From: Strigamia acuminata
Lineage: Eukaryota > Arthropoda > Chilopoda > Geophilomorpha > Linotaeniidae
DNA length: 60,000 nt
Direction of reading: 5' to 3'
Assembly (NCBI GenBank): GCA_949358305.1
Contig: OX442316.1
Coordinates: forward strand, 18,478,001 to 18,538,000
Shown here: one piece after another, positions 43,733-57,385 of the stretch
Position numbering within the stretch: position 1 is the first letter of the stretch
How the letters are laid out: the number at the start of each line of letters is the position of its first letter
Notes under the pieces: model-generated
What the model was told of the DNA's origin: nothing
Database searches by the model: none
Seen by the model: only the letters and a program-made list of their open reading frames with translations
Position numbers and translations under genes: made by a program

Positions 43733-46700
43733 AGTTTTCTGGTGGGAATATTTTCGAAACGATTTTTTGTGTTCCGATATGATAATGAAAATTGAGACAG
43801 AGTGAATTGTAATCGCAAAACTTAGTCCAGGTTTCACAAGCTGTCGCTTCAAACTGAGTTTGGCATTCAGATGAGATGAGTTGGACGCGGCGTCATAAAT
43901 TGAGACACGTTACGAATACAAATTACACTGTCTACACTTTATAAACACCATTTTTAAACCTTTCCTTTAAAACGCCGAAAGAAAATTTCTATTTAAAACT
44001 GAAAATGAAATAATGAAATGAAAATAAAAAGCGAGTCGTGCAGTGAAGCTCAAGGCGGAGTTTTGCTCCGTTTTTATCTTTTAATTGTTTTCTCGTCTTG
44101 CCAGTGCCACCTGCATTTGGGGTAATACAGCGCAACTGACGAAACATAGTGGACATAACGAATAGAATTGCGGTAGTAGAAAAGAAATTGGACGCACAAG
44201 GCTTTGTTAAGTGCTTTTCTTTTAGTAGGGAGAAAAGAAATAGGCGAAAGCGAAAGGGTTTCATCAGTTTGAGGTAATAAGATTGTGTCGTGTCGTGTGT
44301 GAGTTATAACATGGAAGCAGGCGAGGCGAGGCGGTGCGAAGCGAGGCGAGGCGCGTATCGTTTGATTGTTTTCACCGATTTGTGAAATGGGAGCGCAAGT
44401 ACTTTAATTAGAAATAGGTGCAAACGAGAAGGGGGTTTATGAATCAATTTTGAACCAGCTCATAAGTTGCTATCGATTTTGCCAAGAGTGAAAAGTGTGT
44501 CGTGTTTTCGAGTGTTTGTTAGTGTTGGTTATATCAAGCAGTAAATAAGAATGCTTGCCAACGGTGTGTGACGGTTTTGATGGAGTGCGGGCCAACACGT
44601 GTGTTTTCTTATGGCACACGATAAACCTGAGATTGTCTTGATTTAACTTTCATCCGATGGAAACATAAATAATAGGGGAGCGTTGACTAGCCAGCAAATT
44701 GGACCGAATTTGTGAATTATGGCGCTTTCAAAAAGCTTGAAATAAATGTTAATCATTTTTTTTCCTGTTTAGATTAGTGCTGCAGTTTGATTTATACCTG
44801 TGCAAAATTGCTAATTAAAGCGAATTAGCGGAACAGTTTTTTTTATTTAATTCTTGTTATTAGGAGTTGCTTTGATTTAATGTGTTTATCACGTGATTTC
44901 ATTAAAAAAAATGCAACATTGAGATGTTATACGACGTACAAAATGGTGCAGAGTTGCGTGTTTGCTTCAAGTTTGAACGTGGATTGGAAAATTAAAAATA
45001 AAAAAAAATAAAAAAAATTGGAATTATGAATTTCCGGAGCAGATATTTAGTGTCGAAAGCAAATTTGACTTAATTAGGTGAAAAAAGGCAGTTTTTCCTC
45101 TCTCGCTCGTGTCAATTTGACTTGGACAAGTTTTTGAAAGAGGCAATTAAAGTGCAGCATGTGTACAAGTGTGCGCCGTTATCCATCTTCAAAAATGGCA
45201 CACCTGCTTGGCCATTTATTTTTGCGGAGTGGGGAACAGGCACGCGTCGCTGCACGTGGTTGCTTTCGTCTCTCTGAACCACAGATTTTAATGAATGCTA
45301 ATTAAAATTAGAGAAGCAGATTGCCTTATTAGAGCAATACATTTTAAGTGCAACATATTTTTCGAGACAGAATTAATGATATTTGCGAGAGTTTGTTATT
45401 AAAGTCCACTCCGAGTCTAAAAGTAAACGATATTTGACGTATTGGTAATTGACGTTAAGTGACGAATAACTGGTCTTTTGTCTGTTTTCGAGGCACAAAA
45501 GGATAAATAATTTTATTTGATTACCGTATCCAATGGCGGTAGAATGAGTTGATTTCTTGAATTAATTTCGTAAACGAGTTCGCAGTGGAACGAGAATGCC
45601 AATCCAAATTAAAGCAAAATTGGATTAAAAACCAGTTTCACAAATAATTTGTTGCGGGACTTGTTTTTTAATTCGATTTAAACTCCAATTAGTAAGTTTG
45701 AATTTTATTTGTTTTTATTTCTGCGTTTGAAAAATGGAAAAAATTCTTTGTGAATGTATTTCGATAATTGGGGTGTGTTAGGGGGAAGCGAGTTGCTTTA
45801 TGGGGGTTAAGAGATGAAAGGTGAAATTCGTGGGAGACCAGCGAGGGGATGTAGCTGATGATTGGTGGAAGGAACGGATCAATTAGTTCTCATTTACTGG
45901 GCTGCAAGACCAATATTTGCACACGCATCGAAGGTGAAGACTGGGAGAGTCGAGCAGATGTTTTTTGATCATATTTGTTTTTATATTTTTTCACTACAAC
46001 TTTCAATTTCGTCTTTAAACTTTTCTTGTTAGTTGAGAATTTCGTTGAATATTTATAATTTCATTAGCTTAGTTGGAATTTTTCCTTTTTTAGTTGAAAA
46101 AGATGATGAAAACTTTTTTTTCTTTCTAATTTTAATTTTTTTTTGTGTTTGGAAAAAAAGTTTGTAGGAATAATTAAGGTTGAGGAGGAATTTTTTTGTT
46201 TTGTTTTCTTTTTTTTTTAATTGCTGAAAGATCCTGAGTTGATTTTGAAAATTGCTGCGAAGAATGTCTTGTTGCATTAACTCGCTATGCATTAAATATG
46301 AGTCTACTAGACGTGTAAAGTTGGTGAATTTTTCAAGTTAGCAAGTTGTTGGTGCGAGAACGAGGAGGCGGGCTTCGTCTTCCTTTTCTCCTAAATTCCG
46401 ACTATGTGGGGGCGACAACATTCTTTTATACTCCCGACTGGAAAATGTAAATGACGAGCGCAATAAAGTTGACGAGCAACTAATTAAAATTTTCTGGGTC
46501 TCGTTTTAATGTGACTTTTAAAACAAAATACTAGTGTGCAGAGTGTCTTGTGGGAAGTCTTTGTTCTTATTCAACGTGTCTGCTTTTCTTTTTTTCTTCT
46601 TTTCTTTTTTTCCCTCTTTTTTGTTGTTGGGAACTCGAGTTCAATTTGTATTTTTATTGGATCAGACCGAATTATCTTACACTGAGTAGGCCATCATTCT

Positions 46701-47541
46701 GACGAGTTCTCCTTTCCTAAAGCTGCCTTAGTCTATTTTGCATTTTACTTGAAAGGAAAAGGCTGACTAAAGAGTTTCTAACACGACACAATGGTCGAAA
46801 AAGAAGAAGAGCGACTCAAGATTTCTCTTTTCTTTCTAGAAAACTTTTACTCTTTATTCAAATGTATTCCAAAGATAATCGAGCATAAATAACCACTTGG
46901 AAAGAATAAAACTTAAAGGAAACCCGCGATAGGTGACGTATTTTTACATTTATTAGAACCAAGGTTTTAAAATCTATGCATATTGAAGTGAGAGATTAGA
47001 ATTTAGAACAGGGGGTCCGCCCCATGTTGAATTTGACATTAATTTTGAATAATGAAAATTGCATTACAGTTTATTGCTGATGAGAGAGAGAGTAGAAAGT
47101 TTTGCTTCAAGTTATTTAGTTAATGTAACACAATTTGTGAAATGCGATGAGTTTATCCGTTAGTTCGGTTTGCCTTTAGAGCACATCTATGTCCACTACA
47201 AGTTCTGCATGCAAATCGAATACAAAGTTAAAGAATTGTAACTGGAGTATTTCTAAATAATTCTATTTTATTTTCTATTTTTTTTTATTTTTTATTTTTT
47301 GTTTTTTTGTTTTTTTGCTCGAGCGATTCTCTGGCGTGTGGAACAAATGGATGGAGGTGATATAAATGTGCGCAGTGATTGATAGTGATGACTTAGTCGG
47401 AGTGGTTTTAGAAAAAATCGAGATAAAAGCGATTTTAGGTGGAAGATTTCCATTTTAATTCTATTAGATTGCTTTTCTTGTGGTCATTGAGTGGATGTAG
47501 AAGAGAAAATGTGAATTGGAAGAGATTGAAAGCGATCTTGT
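43733..47541. other. Intron 2 segment without recognised genes
   Basis: Contains a GAGGC/GCGAG-rich run at 44319-44353. The remainder is AT-rich intronic DNA with T-rich tracts at 46575-46625 and 47270-47320. Confidence 0.55.
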
Positions 47542-47559
47542 AGAGAGAGAGAGAGAGAG
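47542..47559. repeat. (GA)n microsatellite
   Basis: About nine GA units followed by a short G run. Confidence 0.9.
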
Positions 47560-47813
47560 TGGGGGGTTGTCAAATATGAGTCTTGTCGGTCATTTATCTC
47601 TGTCCGGCGCTTGACATTGGTCGGAGCACGAAAAGGCTTTGGTAATTGCTTGCGCCTTGTTATAATTGATGCCGAGGCAAATTGTTTTATGGATTTAAAG
47701 GGATGATGCGTTGCATGAGTTTGCTGGACCAAATTGCCGATGACAAGGCCGTGAAAATCGAATTACTGTAATTAACAGCTAAACAACTTGTCAAGTATTG
47801 GTGTGTGATTGCA

Positions 47814-47835
47814 TCGAGCATGCGCTTTTGCTCGA
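47814..47835. repeat. Hairpin TCGAGCA ... TGCTCGA
   Basis: A perfect 7-bp stem with an 8-base loop, followed by TAATAAATCA. It resembles the hairpin at 26113-26132, which is followed by ATAAATCA. Confidence 0.5.
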
Positions 47836-50800
47836 TAATAAATCAGTTGGCCAGGAGTGATTTATGCCGTACGCAACTTCTGTAATGGCCGTCATTATCG
47901 GATCGGATGCGATGCTGAAATTGCAATTCAAATTTCAATTTTAGTACGAACCATGGGACGAGAAGCGCCCATTTGAACAGGTGAAAGAAACATTGTGGTG
48001 GTGCACAATGGGAGCAACAAAAGTTGCACTTTTGCTTGAAATTTAAAATTACTGCCGTAGTCCGTGTTGAATTTGATTTTTCTTTTATTTTGGCTTCGAT
48101 CCGACGTGAGTACATGACCTCTGGGGTCCTGATGGTGTAATTGATGGAATGTTTAAGGGGCGTATTGGGTAAAAGGCTTTTTTTTGCATCTAGAGAGGAG
48201 AATCTAGACAAAAGTAGTGTGGGAATGAAATGTTCATAGCCCATGTGTCCTCTCTTTGTTCTTTTAAGTTCGTTCTATATGCATTTGAATCCCGTATCGC
48301 GAGTTAAGTGGTCGGAGTCTCAGAGAGAAAAAAATTCCCTTTTGTTTCCAATGGAATTTAAAGTAGTTTTATTTACTTTACGATCAAATTTGTTTGTTTT
48401 TTAATACACTCAACCAACTGTTTTTACTTTAAGCTAAGTACACGGGGTGAATGTGTGTTTATTTTCACGTCATCCTTAAATTTTTGCCAATCCATGCACG
48501 GAAATCTGGCTGTGTGTATAACCAAGCTTTAGTTTTGAATTTTTCAACCGAGTTTTTGCTTTTCAGCAGTGTGTAATGGTTGGTGATCGCTGGTTGAGTT
48601 TCTCATGAACACAAACTACAAACAGTCTAAGTCTTTGAAAATAAACAAAACATCCGAGGAGAAAGGAAACAGAAGCGAAGCGAAAGAATAATAAGCAGCG
48701 GAAGCAGAAACTGGATCGAAGAATCAAATTGCAAATATCATTGGAGGACTCACTGCAGGTTGCTGGGCTTTTTTTCTTCTTTCTTCTTTTTTTTACCTGA
48801 AATACATGTTGAATTCAGCCGAGTGGAAATAATTTGACACAAAGAAAAGAGAAAAATGTTGACAAGTCGAGCGAGACTAAAGGGAAAATGTTTCATTAAA
48901 GAACAGCTGACCTTTCAGAGGTAAATAAACGAAGTTGTCAAGCTGTAGAGAGAACTTATAGTTGGATTTTTCTATTGGCAAAATGTAGATTTGGGATTTC
49001 GAAAATTTTTATTTGTTGGCTGTTAACATTGGGCTCGCTTACTGCGCAATCACGTCGACATTCCAGTGTCAAAGCATCACCAACCACTAGGAGTTCTTGA
49101 AATAGTTTTGTGAAGGCCCCCCCGGTTGTACACTATAGAAAAATAAATACTTGTGATAACGACTGAAAGATTCTTTTCTCAGCAAACTCAATTCTTGGCA
49201 CTCTGAACAAGAGATAAAAGAAATGTCTCTTTGAAGAGTTTAACTTTTTACCACAATTTTCTTTTGTCGCTTTTAAAGTTTTGGATTTTCATGTCAATAT
49301 TTTTTTTTGTTTGGTTTTAATTGGTGGCTAGTTGGTGCAACTTGATTTTGCGAACGTTACGATAGGGATTTATTAGTGTTGCCCACAGAGCCAGTTCTCT
49401 GGGGAAATGTGTACACGTAGCAAATAGCTTTAACTTTTGCTGACCAAGCAGAAACCGAGAGACCGAGGTGATTTGTGAATTTAGCGGATTAAGCGCCATT
49501 ACTTTTCGTGCAAATTGGTTTAAATTGATATTGTTTGAAGAGAAATTGTCATTTTGGAGCCGAGTGACCAGTAAAGCTGACGAGTGATTAGTCGCGAGGT
49601 TGCCATGGCTACCCTTGTAGTTGTGATGAACTACCTCGGAGGAATTGAGTTGCTACTGGGCACTATGAAACAGTTATTTCTCCATGGGCCAGCTGTGGAT
49701 GACAAATGCTTCCGTCATTCATCAAGTTTGCACCTCTTTATTCACTCGCATCCCATTAAGAGCGCCGTTGTTCAACATCTCTTTAAATTAAGAGGGATGA
49801 AGTAAAGAAAGGGTTGGGAATAGGTCTTTTTACGAGTGCACGAGTAAACCTTTTACGACAGATATTTTGGTCAAACTGGCCACCAGCTGAGAGAGGAGCC
49901 ACTAAAAGATTTCAATTAGTGTCCAGAGGCTGGGTTTGTGGTTTGGCGCTTTAATTTATAACCAAGAGGAGAAAAAACTAGATAAGACGCGCCGGTAGAT
50001 GCTTTTAACGATAAAATGTTTGGCCGAAAAAATGTTATTTTATTTATTTATTGTGTTTTTTTTTTAGTGATTTTTTTTCTCTCGTTTTGACTGTTTTGAT
50101 TGGATGTGTTGGTGGGGGGAAACAGTTTCCGTGGCGACGCTAAAGGCTGCTAACTTTTTGAAATATTTTTTAGATATTCTTCAGTACTGTTTGCAGGTTT
50201 GTGAGAAAAGTTTTTGTTGATAAGGATTGCAATCAATTGGGATTTTTTTTTACTCTTGTGTGTATGTGTGTGAGTTTTGTATATCTGTTGAGAATCAGAC
50301 AAGTAGAGCAGCTTTGATCCCCAAGGAATGAAACATTTTGCCAAAAGCGTGCAATTTCGCTTTATCAAAAATTGTAAACGCGTGTCTGGAGAGATGAATA
50401 AGAAGAAAAAAAATTGAAAACAAAAATTGAAATGATAATATATATATATATTGTATATAAAAAAAAAACAAGAAAAAAGATTTAATTCGAAATGATAGTC
50501 TCTGTGGAATGGAGTTTTGAAAAATTAATTTTAGGATTAATCTCTCTGGCTCTCGAGCAGATTTCGGTGCTGCGTCTATTGGGAAACGCGAACTTGTTTA
50601 TTTTTTTTAATTTGTCAGGATATTAGATGGGAATTCGGTGATACCAAGTTTATTTATTTAAGATAAAATCCATTATACAGGCTTTAAAAATAAATTAAAA
50701 TTTCCGTTCAAGGTCTCGTGATCGTGTCAATTTGAAGAAGTTTTGTGGAAGTGAAAAATGAGACTTAACTTAGATTTTTGATTTGTTAATGGAAGAAGTG

Positions 50801-51872
50801 GCAAATGACAAGTTCCATTTATATGAAACGGATTCATTTTACTCTAGACTTTTGAGAATTGTAAATAAAACTCTTGCCACGCTTCCGACAGCCTACTCGG
50901 TAGTCCTTTCCGATGCTCAGAGTGGCGAATGACAAATCTTGGTTGCGAGGGATAAGAAATGCAAATGCGAAGGAGTTTTGGCTATTTTCTGTGTGGCTTT
51001 CACTTTGCCCTACTACAAAAAGGGTTTACATGCCAGCAAGATACTAATGCTTTTAAATTGCTCCGAAATGACACGTAATTGTCTATTCAGTTGGGATCTC
51101 ATTTCCCGTTTATTTTAAGGCGACGTGTAAGCAAATTCAATTAAGGATAGGGGACAATGCATTAAAACTCTAATACCCCAAGGTGCACCCAATCATTTGC
51201 AAGAAAAATACATTTTCCTCTTGCAGATTTTTTTTTTTTTTAATTTTTTTTTCTTTTTGAAGAAATATTTATAAGCGGTTTGATTTTCATAAATATTTAG
51301 CAGGATTTGCTTGTCATTGCAAAATTCATACATTGTTCGGCGGACGGAGTTCGTGTTTGCATGCGGCAAAAGGCAAACTTGCAGCGGCTCTCTGATTGGA
51401 ATCTCCGGCTCAAAAGAAAATATTTTTGAATATAAATTAGAAGGTTATTTTATTTGTTTTTTTGTATCGAACTGGACATTCTCGGCACGAGGAGAGTTGA
51501 AGCAGTAAAGTTTGGGTTATTAATGACAGTTATTCTAAGCTGCTGAAATGTTCTCTACTTTTATTATTATAGTGTTTAAGATAAATGACGAAGATAAATA
51601 ATTATATTTTTTTGTTGCTTTTGTTTTATTGTAGCTGTAACTCTTCCTATTGTTCTGGGGGCTGTTAGGATCTGGGTTGTCGCATCAGACTAGAAATTTA
51701 TTAATTTTGTGGCTGTGCCGCCACGAATGACAATATACCATGTCTCTGCAAATGATTATCACCGAGGAAGCCATAGATTGTACGTCCATGTGGATCAAAA
51801 TAACTTGTCGGAGCGAAAACTTCTCAACTTGAACAGTTTCACTTTAATGTGTTAGGCTGGAAGAACAGAATA
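47836..51872. other. Intron 2 segment without recognised genes
   Basis: Includes ATCGGATCGGATGCG at 47897-47911, a 15-base match to the end sequence of the foldback transposon. A TA-rich patch lies at about 50438-50460 and a T-rich tract at 51228-51255. GTTTACATGCCA recurs alone at 51024-51035. Otherwise AT-rich intron. Confidence 0.5.
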
Positions 51873-51987
51873 CGATTTTGCGATTAGCGCGATTTTGCGA
51901 TTATCACAATTTTGCACCGAAGCGATTATCGCGTGATTCAACAATGGACCAATTCTGTGAGTAATTGCACGTAATCGCACAACGCGT
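51873..51987. repeat. GCGATT-rich short repeat cluster
   Basis: CGATTTTGCGATTA occurs twice 17 bases apart (51873 and 51890). It is followed by imperfect copies (ACAATTTTGCACC, GCGATTATCGCG) and the complementary form (GTAATCGCA). The mix of direct and inverted units resembles the ends of small DNA transposons, but no boundaries are clear. Confidence 0.7.
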
Positions 51988-54900
51988 TTAGGGGCGCAAC
52001 AGTATAACTAGTGCCATCTGAGAGTAAGGAATTGTTGTGGTCATGTATCAATTACATATTTGATTAATGAAGATTGCGGATGACTTTGTGTGGGTTTATG
52101 CGGAAAATTGTGCGCGATTTATTGAATTAAAGGTGGTTTGTAATTCAATCTGTGTTTTCTTAATAATTTTTGTTGCAATTTTGAAATTCGCATTTATTTG
52201 GATTTCTTGGGATATTTTGAAATGTGTTTGAAAAGCGATAAATCATTCAGAGAGAGGGTAAAGCAAACACTTCGAACGTATCAGGAAAGCAAATTATGAT
52301 TTAATAGCGGATTTATAAAGCAATAAAATTTCACTAGGAATCCCATTGCTCGTGTTGTTGAAATGATTTAGTGCTGTAGGAATTGCCATTGCAGCTGTGA
52401 TTTTTAGTACGACTAGAAATGATAATTGTCTTCGATGTTTACACTATAGGACACTATAATAATAAAAAATAGGAATAAAAAATAAAAAAAAAGACAAAAG
52501 AGGATAGATTTAGGTCGAAAATTGCTTTTCGGATATATTTTTCTTTTTTTTTGATTACTTAATTGAGATGAAGTTATCATTTTCATAAGAACATTTAATG
52601 ACTCGGAGAACACATTGTTCTTTCTCTTCCTATATTGTAAATCAATAAATGCGTTTTAGCTTTTTATGTCTGCTAAACTCGGGGAATAACAAAATTAACT
52701 CTTTTTTTTCCAACTTTCTTTCCTCTTCATTGCGTGCTCCACTTTTTTTTCCTTGAAAATAAGCAGCAAAACTGTCGGGTTAGCTGTTATCGCAGTTATT
52801 TGGACGATAATTTCTCATTTATTGAGCTCGCTCTTAAAAGAAAGAAAGAAACGAGCCAGGAAGTTGAAAATTAGGGTGGGGCAGCTTTGACTTCGTCAAA
52901 TAAAATGTAATCATTTTTTTATTCTGTTGCTTGCGTCACCAATTGAATGGGACTTTTTCTTTTAGCGCGAGCAATTTACGCAAAAATTGTAGATTTCAGT
53001 TTCTAGAGTGGATTTTTTTTATCTTTCTTTTTCTTTCATTGAATAAAATAAATCATTGGATATATATAAATTTTAAAAAATGTGATTTAAATTTTTATTA
53101 CAAGAATTAAGAAAACTGATTTATTACTCTTCAGGGAAACCGAAACGTCGATTTGAATGAAATGCAGTCAAAATTTATGATTTTTTTTCTTTCGAAAATT
53201 AGCATAAAAACAGTGCGAATTTGAAATGTGGAATAATTGAAGCAATTGAACGTATCACTTTGGCTTTAAACTTTGCACTTGCAGCGTTTATATTAGAAGT
53301 ACTCAATAAGTATTTCTGCCCACACTAAGACAAAAAAGTGTGTAAACTCACGCCTAGTTGAGTGGGCCGAGAAAGCGAGTCATAATTCTGCAGGCGTCTC
53401 GTTTGGCACTGGGACTCTTCACTTTATCACAAACTGCAGCGTCCCTCCTCCTCGTGAGCCGAATTTTTGAGCTGATGGCAAAGACGAGTGGACTGCAAAC
53501 AGCGTGGCCATTCGTCTTGGTCATAAACCGGCGCCCCCGTACTCTTTCTAATCGATATACAAACAAACAAAAGTTGCCGATTTTCCCCAATTTGCCATTA
53601 CCGACTCCCCGTTTTGCACAAACACTTGGCAAGCCCAGTGCAAATACACGTCGTTATCTATTTGACAATATTCGTAGGAAAAATCCTCTGCATTTTATTT
53701 CCTTTTATCTTATTTTTAAAGAAAAGGAAAAGGGGGCTGGCAAGTGGTGCTAGCTGCTGCCATTACTCTTCTGAGGTTTCGAGACAGTTCTTTGTCTGAG
53801 CCGGAATTTTTTGAGATTATGCAGTGTTCTCCGCATGTAGAACTCATATTTCATTCTGTTGTAGAGGAGTGTATATAAGATGTTCCTTGGGTGCTGGTAT
53901 CGACCCGACATTTTCTTTTTTTATTTCAATTTTTTTTTTTTATTTTTTTTTTTATTTATTAATGTTATGTCTTTTCCTTTTTTGAAATATGATCGAATTT
54001 TGGCGACGCCCCCATAGAAATTTTTTTCTATCGGCAATTACTACATGCACGAGTCGCTATACATATCGATTGGTGCTCTTTTCTTGGAGAGTTAAAGAAT
54101 GCTGCGGAAAGGCACCTGAGAAGTGGGTGTTTGAATGTGCATTTTTAAAATGTGTGTGGCTAATTAGCACGGCGTAGGTACGAATCCGGTTGTGTTAAAT
54201 GTGGGTGTTTGCTGCGTAATGATCCATTTTTCATCTTTTAACGAGGATCAATTAATTGACAATTAGGGATGGAAACGATGGCACGTTTCGCTTTCGCATC
54301 GACCACAATTTCGGCTTTGTTTGCAAAACCGGAAAAGGGCAGGTGGGGTTGAGCGAGGTGGCCAAATGCGCGGGTCAAAAGTGTTTGGTTTGCAATTGAC
54401 CTTTATGCTTTTCTTTGATCGAATTTTGCTCGCGAAGTTGAAGCGTCGTTAAATGGAATTAAAGGTCCAGAAATTCGTCTTTTGCTTGCCCCTCTTTTCT
54501 TGTTTGGCGACTTGCCAGTTACTTCCTTTTTAATTTCTTGTTTGAGGAGGAAAAGAAAAAGTCCATTTTGAAGATTTTTCTAGATTTTTCGGTTTTCATG
54601 CTGCCAGAAGAGCTTTTACAGCGGATGAAAGGGGAAGATAGGTAAGGTGTAGTGGCAGCGTTGTGTTGTGTTGTGCAGTGCAGCACACACGGGTGGAAAA
54701 CAAGAATGGGGGGGAGGAAAAAAAGTGTATCTAGTTTTGTGCAGCTTTCGAAACAAAAGAACATCTTTTGTTTGTGTTGAACAAAAGGAGGAGAACTTTT
54801 TACTTTTTTTGATTAGAACTTAACCCGAACTTGTAATAAAGAGTGATGTGTAATTGACGTGATTTTTTTTCTTTTTCTTTTTTTCGGTTTTAATTTTTTT

Positions 54901-56315
54901 TCAATCAATTTTCGCATTTGACGTTTCTCCAATTTGGACATTTGACAGTCAGTTTAGGCGCGCGTGATATTAAGTGTAATTAAATTTGGCGGGAAATCAA
55001 TGAAGTGTAATAATTACAGTTTGCTGATAAACTGGTTGGGTTTAGTGAAGTTTGAAATTAAAAATTAATCATCAAGTTCAGAAATCACTTAATGAATTTG
55101 CAAGAAAATATTTATTTATTATTTTTTATTTTTTTTATTTTTTATTTGCTGCACGATTCTATTTTAAGGGGAATGGAAAATACTCAACTGATTTAAGTGC
55201 GTTGCATATCATTTTGGTGGATGCTCATTTCTGTCGTGCACATGCGCATTAGACGAAAGAATCATGCTCGTGACTCTTTCTCTACCCCTTTTGTTTGGCT
55301 TTTCATCTTTTATTCATGTTGGAAAAATATATAAGGCTCGTAAAATAACCTTTTCTGTTTTGGAAGAATCCACGCGGTCACTAACAGTGCCCAATCGATA
55401 CTCGTTGGAGTGGAATTGAAGGGAAAACGCCGTTGCAACGATGTGGTCGAAAAATGGTACATAATAACACGAAATCAAAATAAATTCCCGGTGCAATTTA
55501 ATCGGGCCTCTATCTCGGACAGATGAGTGACAACAACTTAGTGCTCGCTCCCCCCGATTTCTATTGGTTGAAATTGAGTGCATGTTTAGCTGATTGGTAT
55601 TTGCTGACCTACAAGAAACCTTCGATGCAGCTTGACATTGGTGTATTGATTTCTACTTTTCCTCTTTCTAATGCATCTTGGGTGAGTGATGGAGGCAAAA
55701 GAGAGTCTTATCTCGTGTCGTGATCGTTCCATTGAGAGCAAAGAAGACATTGCTTTGCTTCACTCTCTTTTGCTCGGATATTTCACCTAAAAGTGTCTCG
55801 ATCCCATGCGACCTACTCAAACTCACAATGAAGGAGTAAAATGACTCAAAAGTGCATTTTATTCTCTTTTCTTTTTTTCTTCTTTTCTCTCCTCCTCCTC
55901 CTCCTTTTTTTCTTTACTTTAAGAAGAATATGGACGCAATCAATGCTTTCCTATTGTGCATTGCTGTCATTTATTTCTTTTCTTCTTTTTTTCCTTTGCT
56001 GGGAGAGGGAGGGAGGAATGAAATAGTGATCATTGACGACAGATGAGGATATTCGATTGTGAGGTTATTTTCGAATTCCACAGCAGCCGCACGCTTGTTC
56101 ATTCAGGTGAGACACTTCTTTTGGCAACGCTTCTTGATGGACTATCTCGCAAGTCCGTCATCGAAGGGGTGAATTATGTTTGCACAAAAGAGCGCTGACT
56201 AGATGAGAACTTCATATCGACTTACCTAGATTAAGTTTTTTTCATTGCTGGAATACTAATGAATGGAAATCCGATACATTTATTTTATTTTTTTTATTTT
56301 TTTTAGAAAAAGAAG
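51988..56315. other. Intron 2 segment without recognised genes
   Basis: AT-rich intronic DNA with T-rich tracts (53925-53960, 54865-54900, 55110-55145). A GC-richer patch lies at about 53350-53640, with open frames on both strands that match nothing I know. TATATAAGATG at about 53870 resembles a TATA box without a supported gene. Confidence 0.55.
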
Positions 56316-56316
56316 T

Positions 56317-56336
<20 letters not shown>
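56316..56336. repeat. (GA)n microsatellite
   Basis: About ten GA units. Confidence 0.9.
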
Positions 56337-56347
<11 letters not shown>

Positions 56348-57385
56348 TGTGTTGCGATGCAGAAGGGGAATTTGTTAAGTGAATAAATCAGTGGATTTAA
56401 TGAAGTCTTGGAGGCGCGCGAAACGGGCGGGCAGTTGATTCGAGGCACGTGCGGCGGTTGCAGTGAATTTGAAAGAAACTCTTGGTTCGTGTTAAGGGTC
56501 AGTGATCTTGCAGCCCCAAAGACAATTCCCGAAGCAGAGTTGTTTCTATCTATCGTTTTGTGAATCTTGAGATGGAGATAGGAGATGGTGCGTTTCTCAG
56601 TATTCTCACCTTAAAAATGGTTGGGTTCCGCATTTTGTTGTGGTGCGTTTGGGGCAGATGGTCAAGTGGAGATTAGTGCGGCACGGATGGAGCGCGGGCA
56701 AATTAACCCGTCTGAAATGGGAATTATTTATTTTGTACGCCAAGTGGGGCGAGGAGGCTGATAATGCAGTCTTCTTAGGAAATGGCACTCGAGGTGACAA
56801 GTCATTCGGGGATCCGAAATTTAGAGTGCGAATTAATGAGTGCAGTGTGTGTATGTGTGAGACGACATTCGTGGAGGTTATGACCCGAGAACTCGGTCGT
56901 AAAGAGAGGCGACACTAGTGCGTTTAAGCGTTCTCGTCGATTTTGCTCTTTTCGGCGGTTTGAAAAATGTCATTTTGTCAAGGAGAGGGAAGGAGAAGGG
57001 GAAGGGAAGGGAAGGCTCGGCAAGGCTCGGCTCGGAAGAAGTTGTCTCTTTGTTTATCAGTCGGCCTCATTTGCAGTAATGATATTCGCAACACGAACAC
57101 GTATATGCGTGATAATCTAGTCGTGTCGTTAAAAGCGCTGCAAAGAGTGCAATCTCTTGGCTTGCAAACCCCAAGTTCAAATTAGGCGAGGGGAGGCATC
57201 TTTTGCTTGTTGTTTGCAATTTGCCGGTGCCCGTTATGATTAGGGCGTGTTGTGATCCAATTAGATTGAAAAAGACATAACCCGTGAGAAAACGAGGATC
57301 CGTACAGGCCATTAGGTGGCAAACTTTTACAGAGGTGCGAGTTACTTTAGCGAAACTTGTTGGAGCTGCGAATGGTCTATGTGCA
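56337..57385. other. Intron 2 segment with a GGGAA-type repeat
   Basis: Holds AGGGGAAGGGAAGGGAAGG-type sequence followed by GGCTCGGCAAGGCTCGG at 56986-57035. No gene-like feature. Confidence 0.6.

Noticed and set aside
43690-43735. T25 tract as the tail of a minus-strand retroposed sequence
   Set aside because: Neighbouring sequence shows no SINE promoter boxes, target duplication or processed-gene similarity; T tracts are common throughout.
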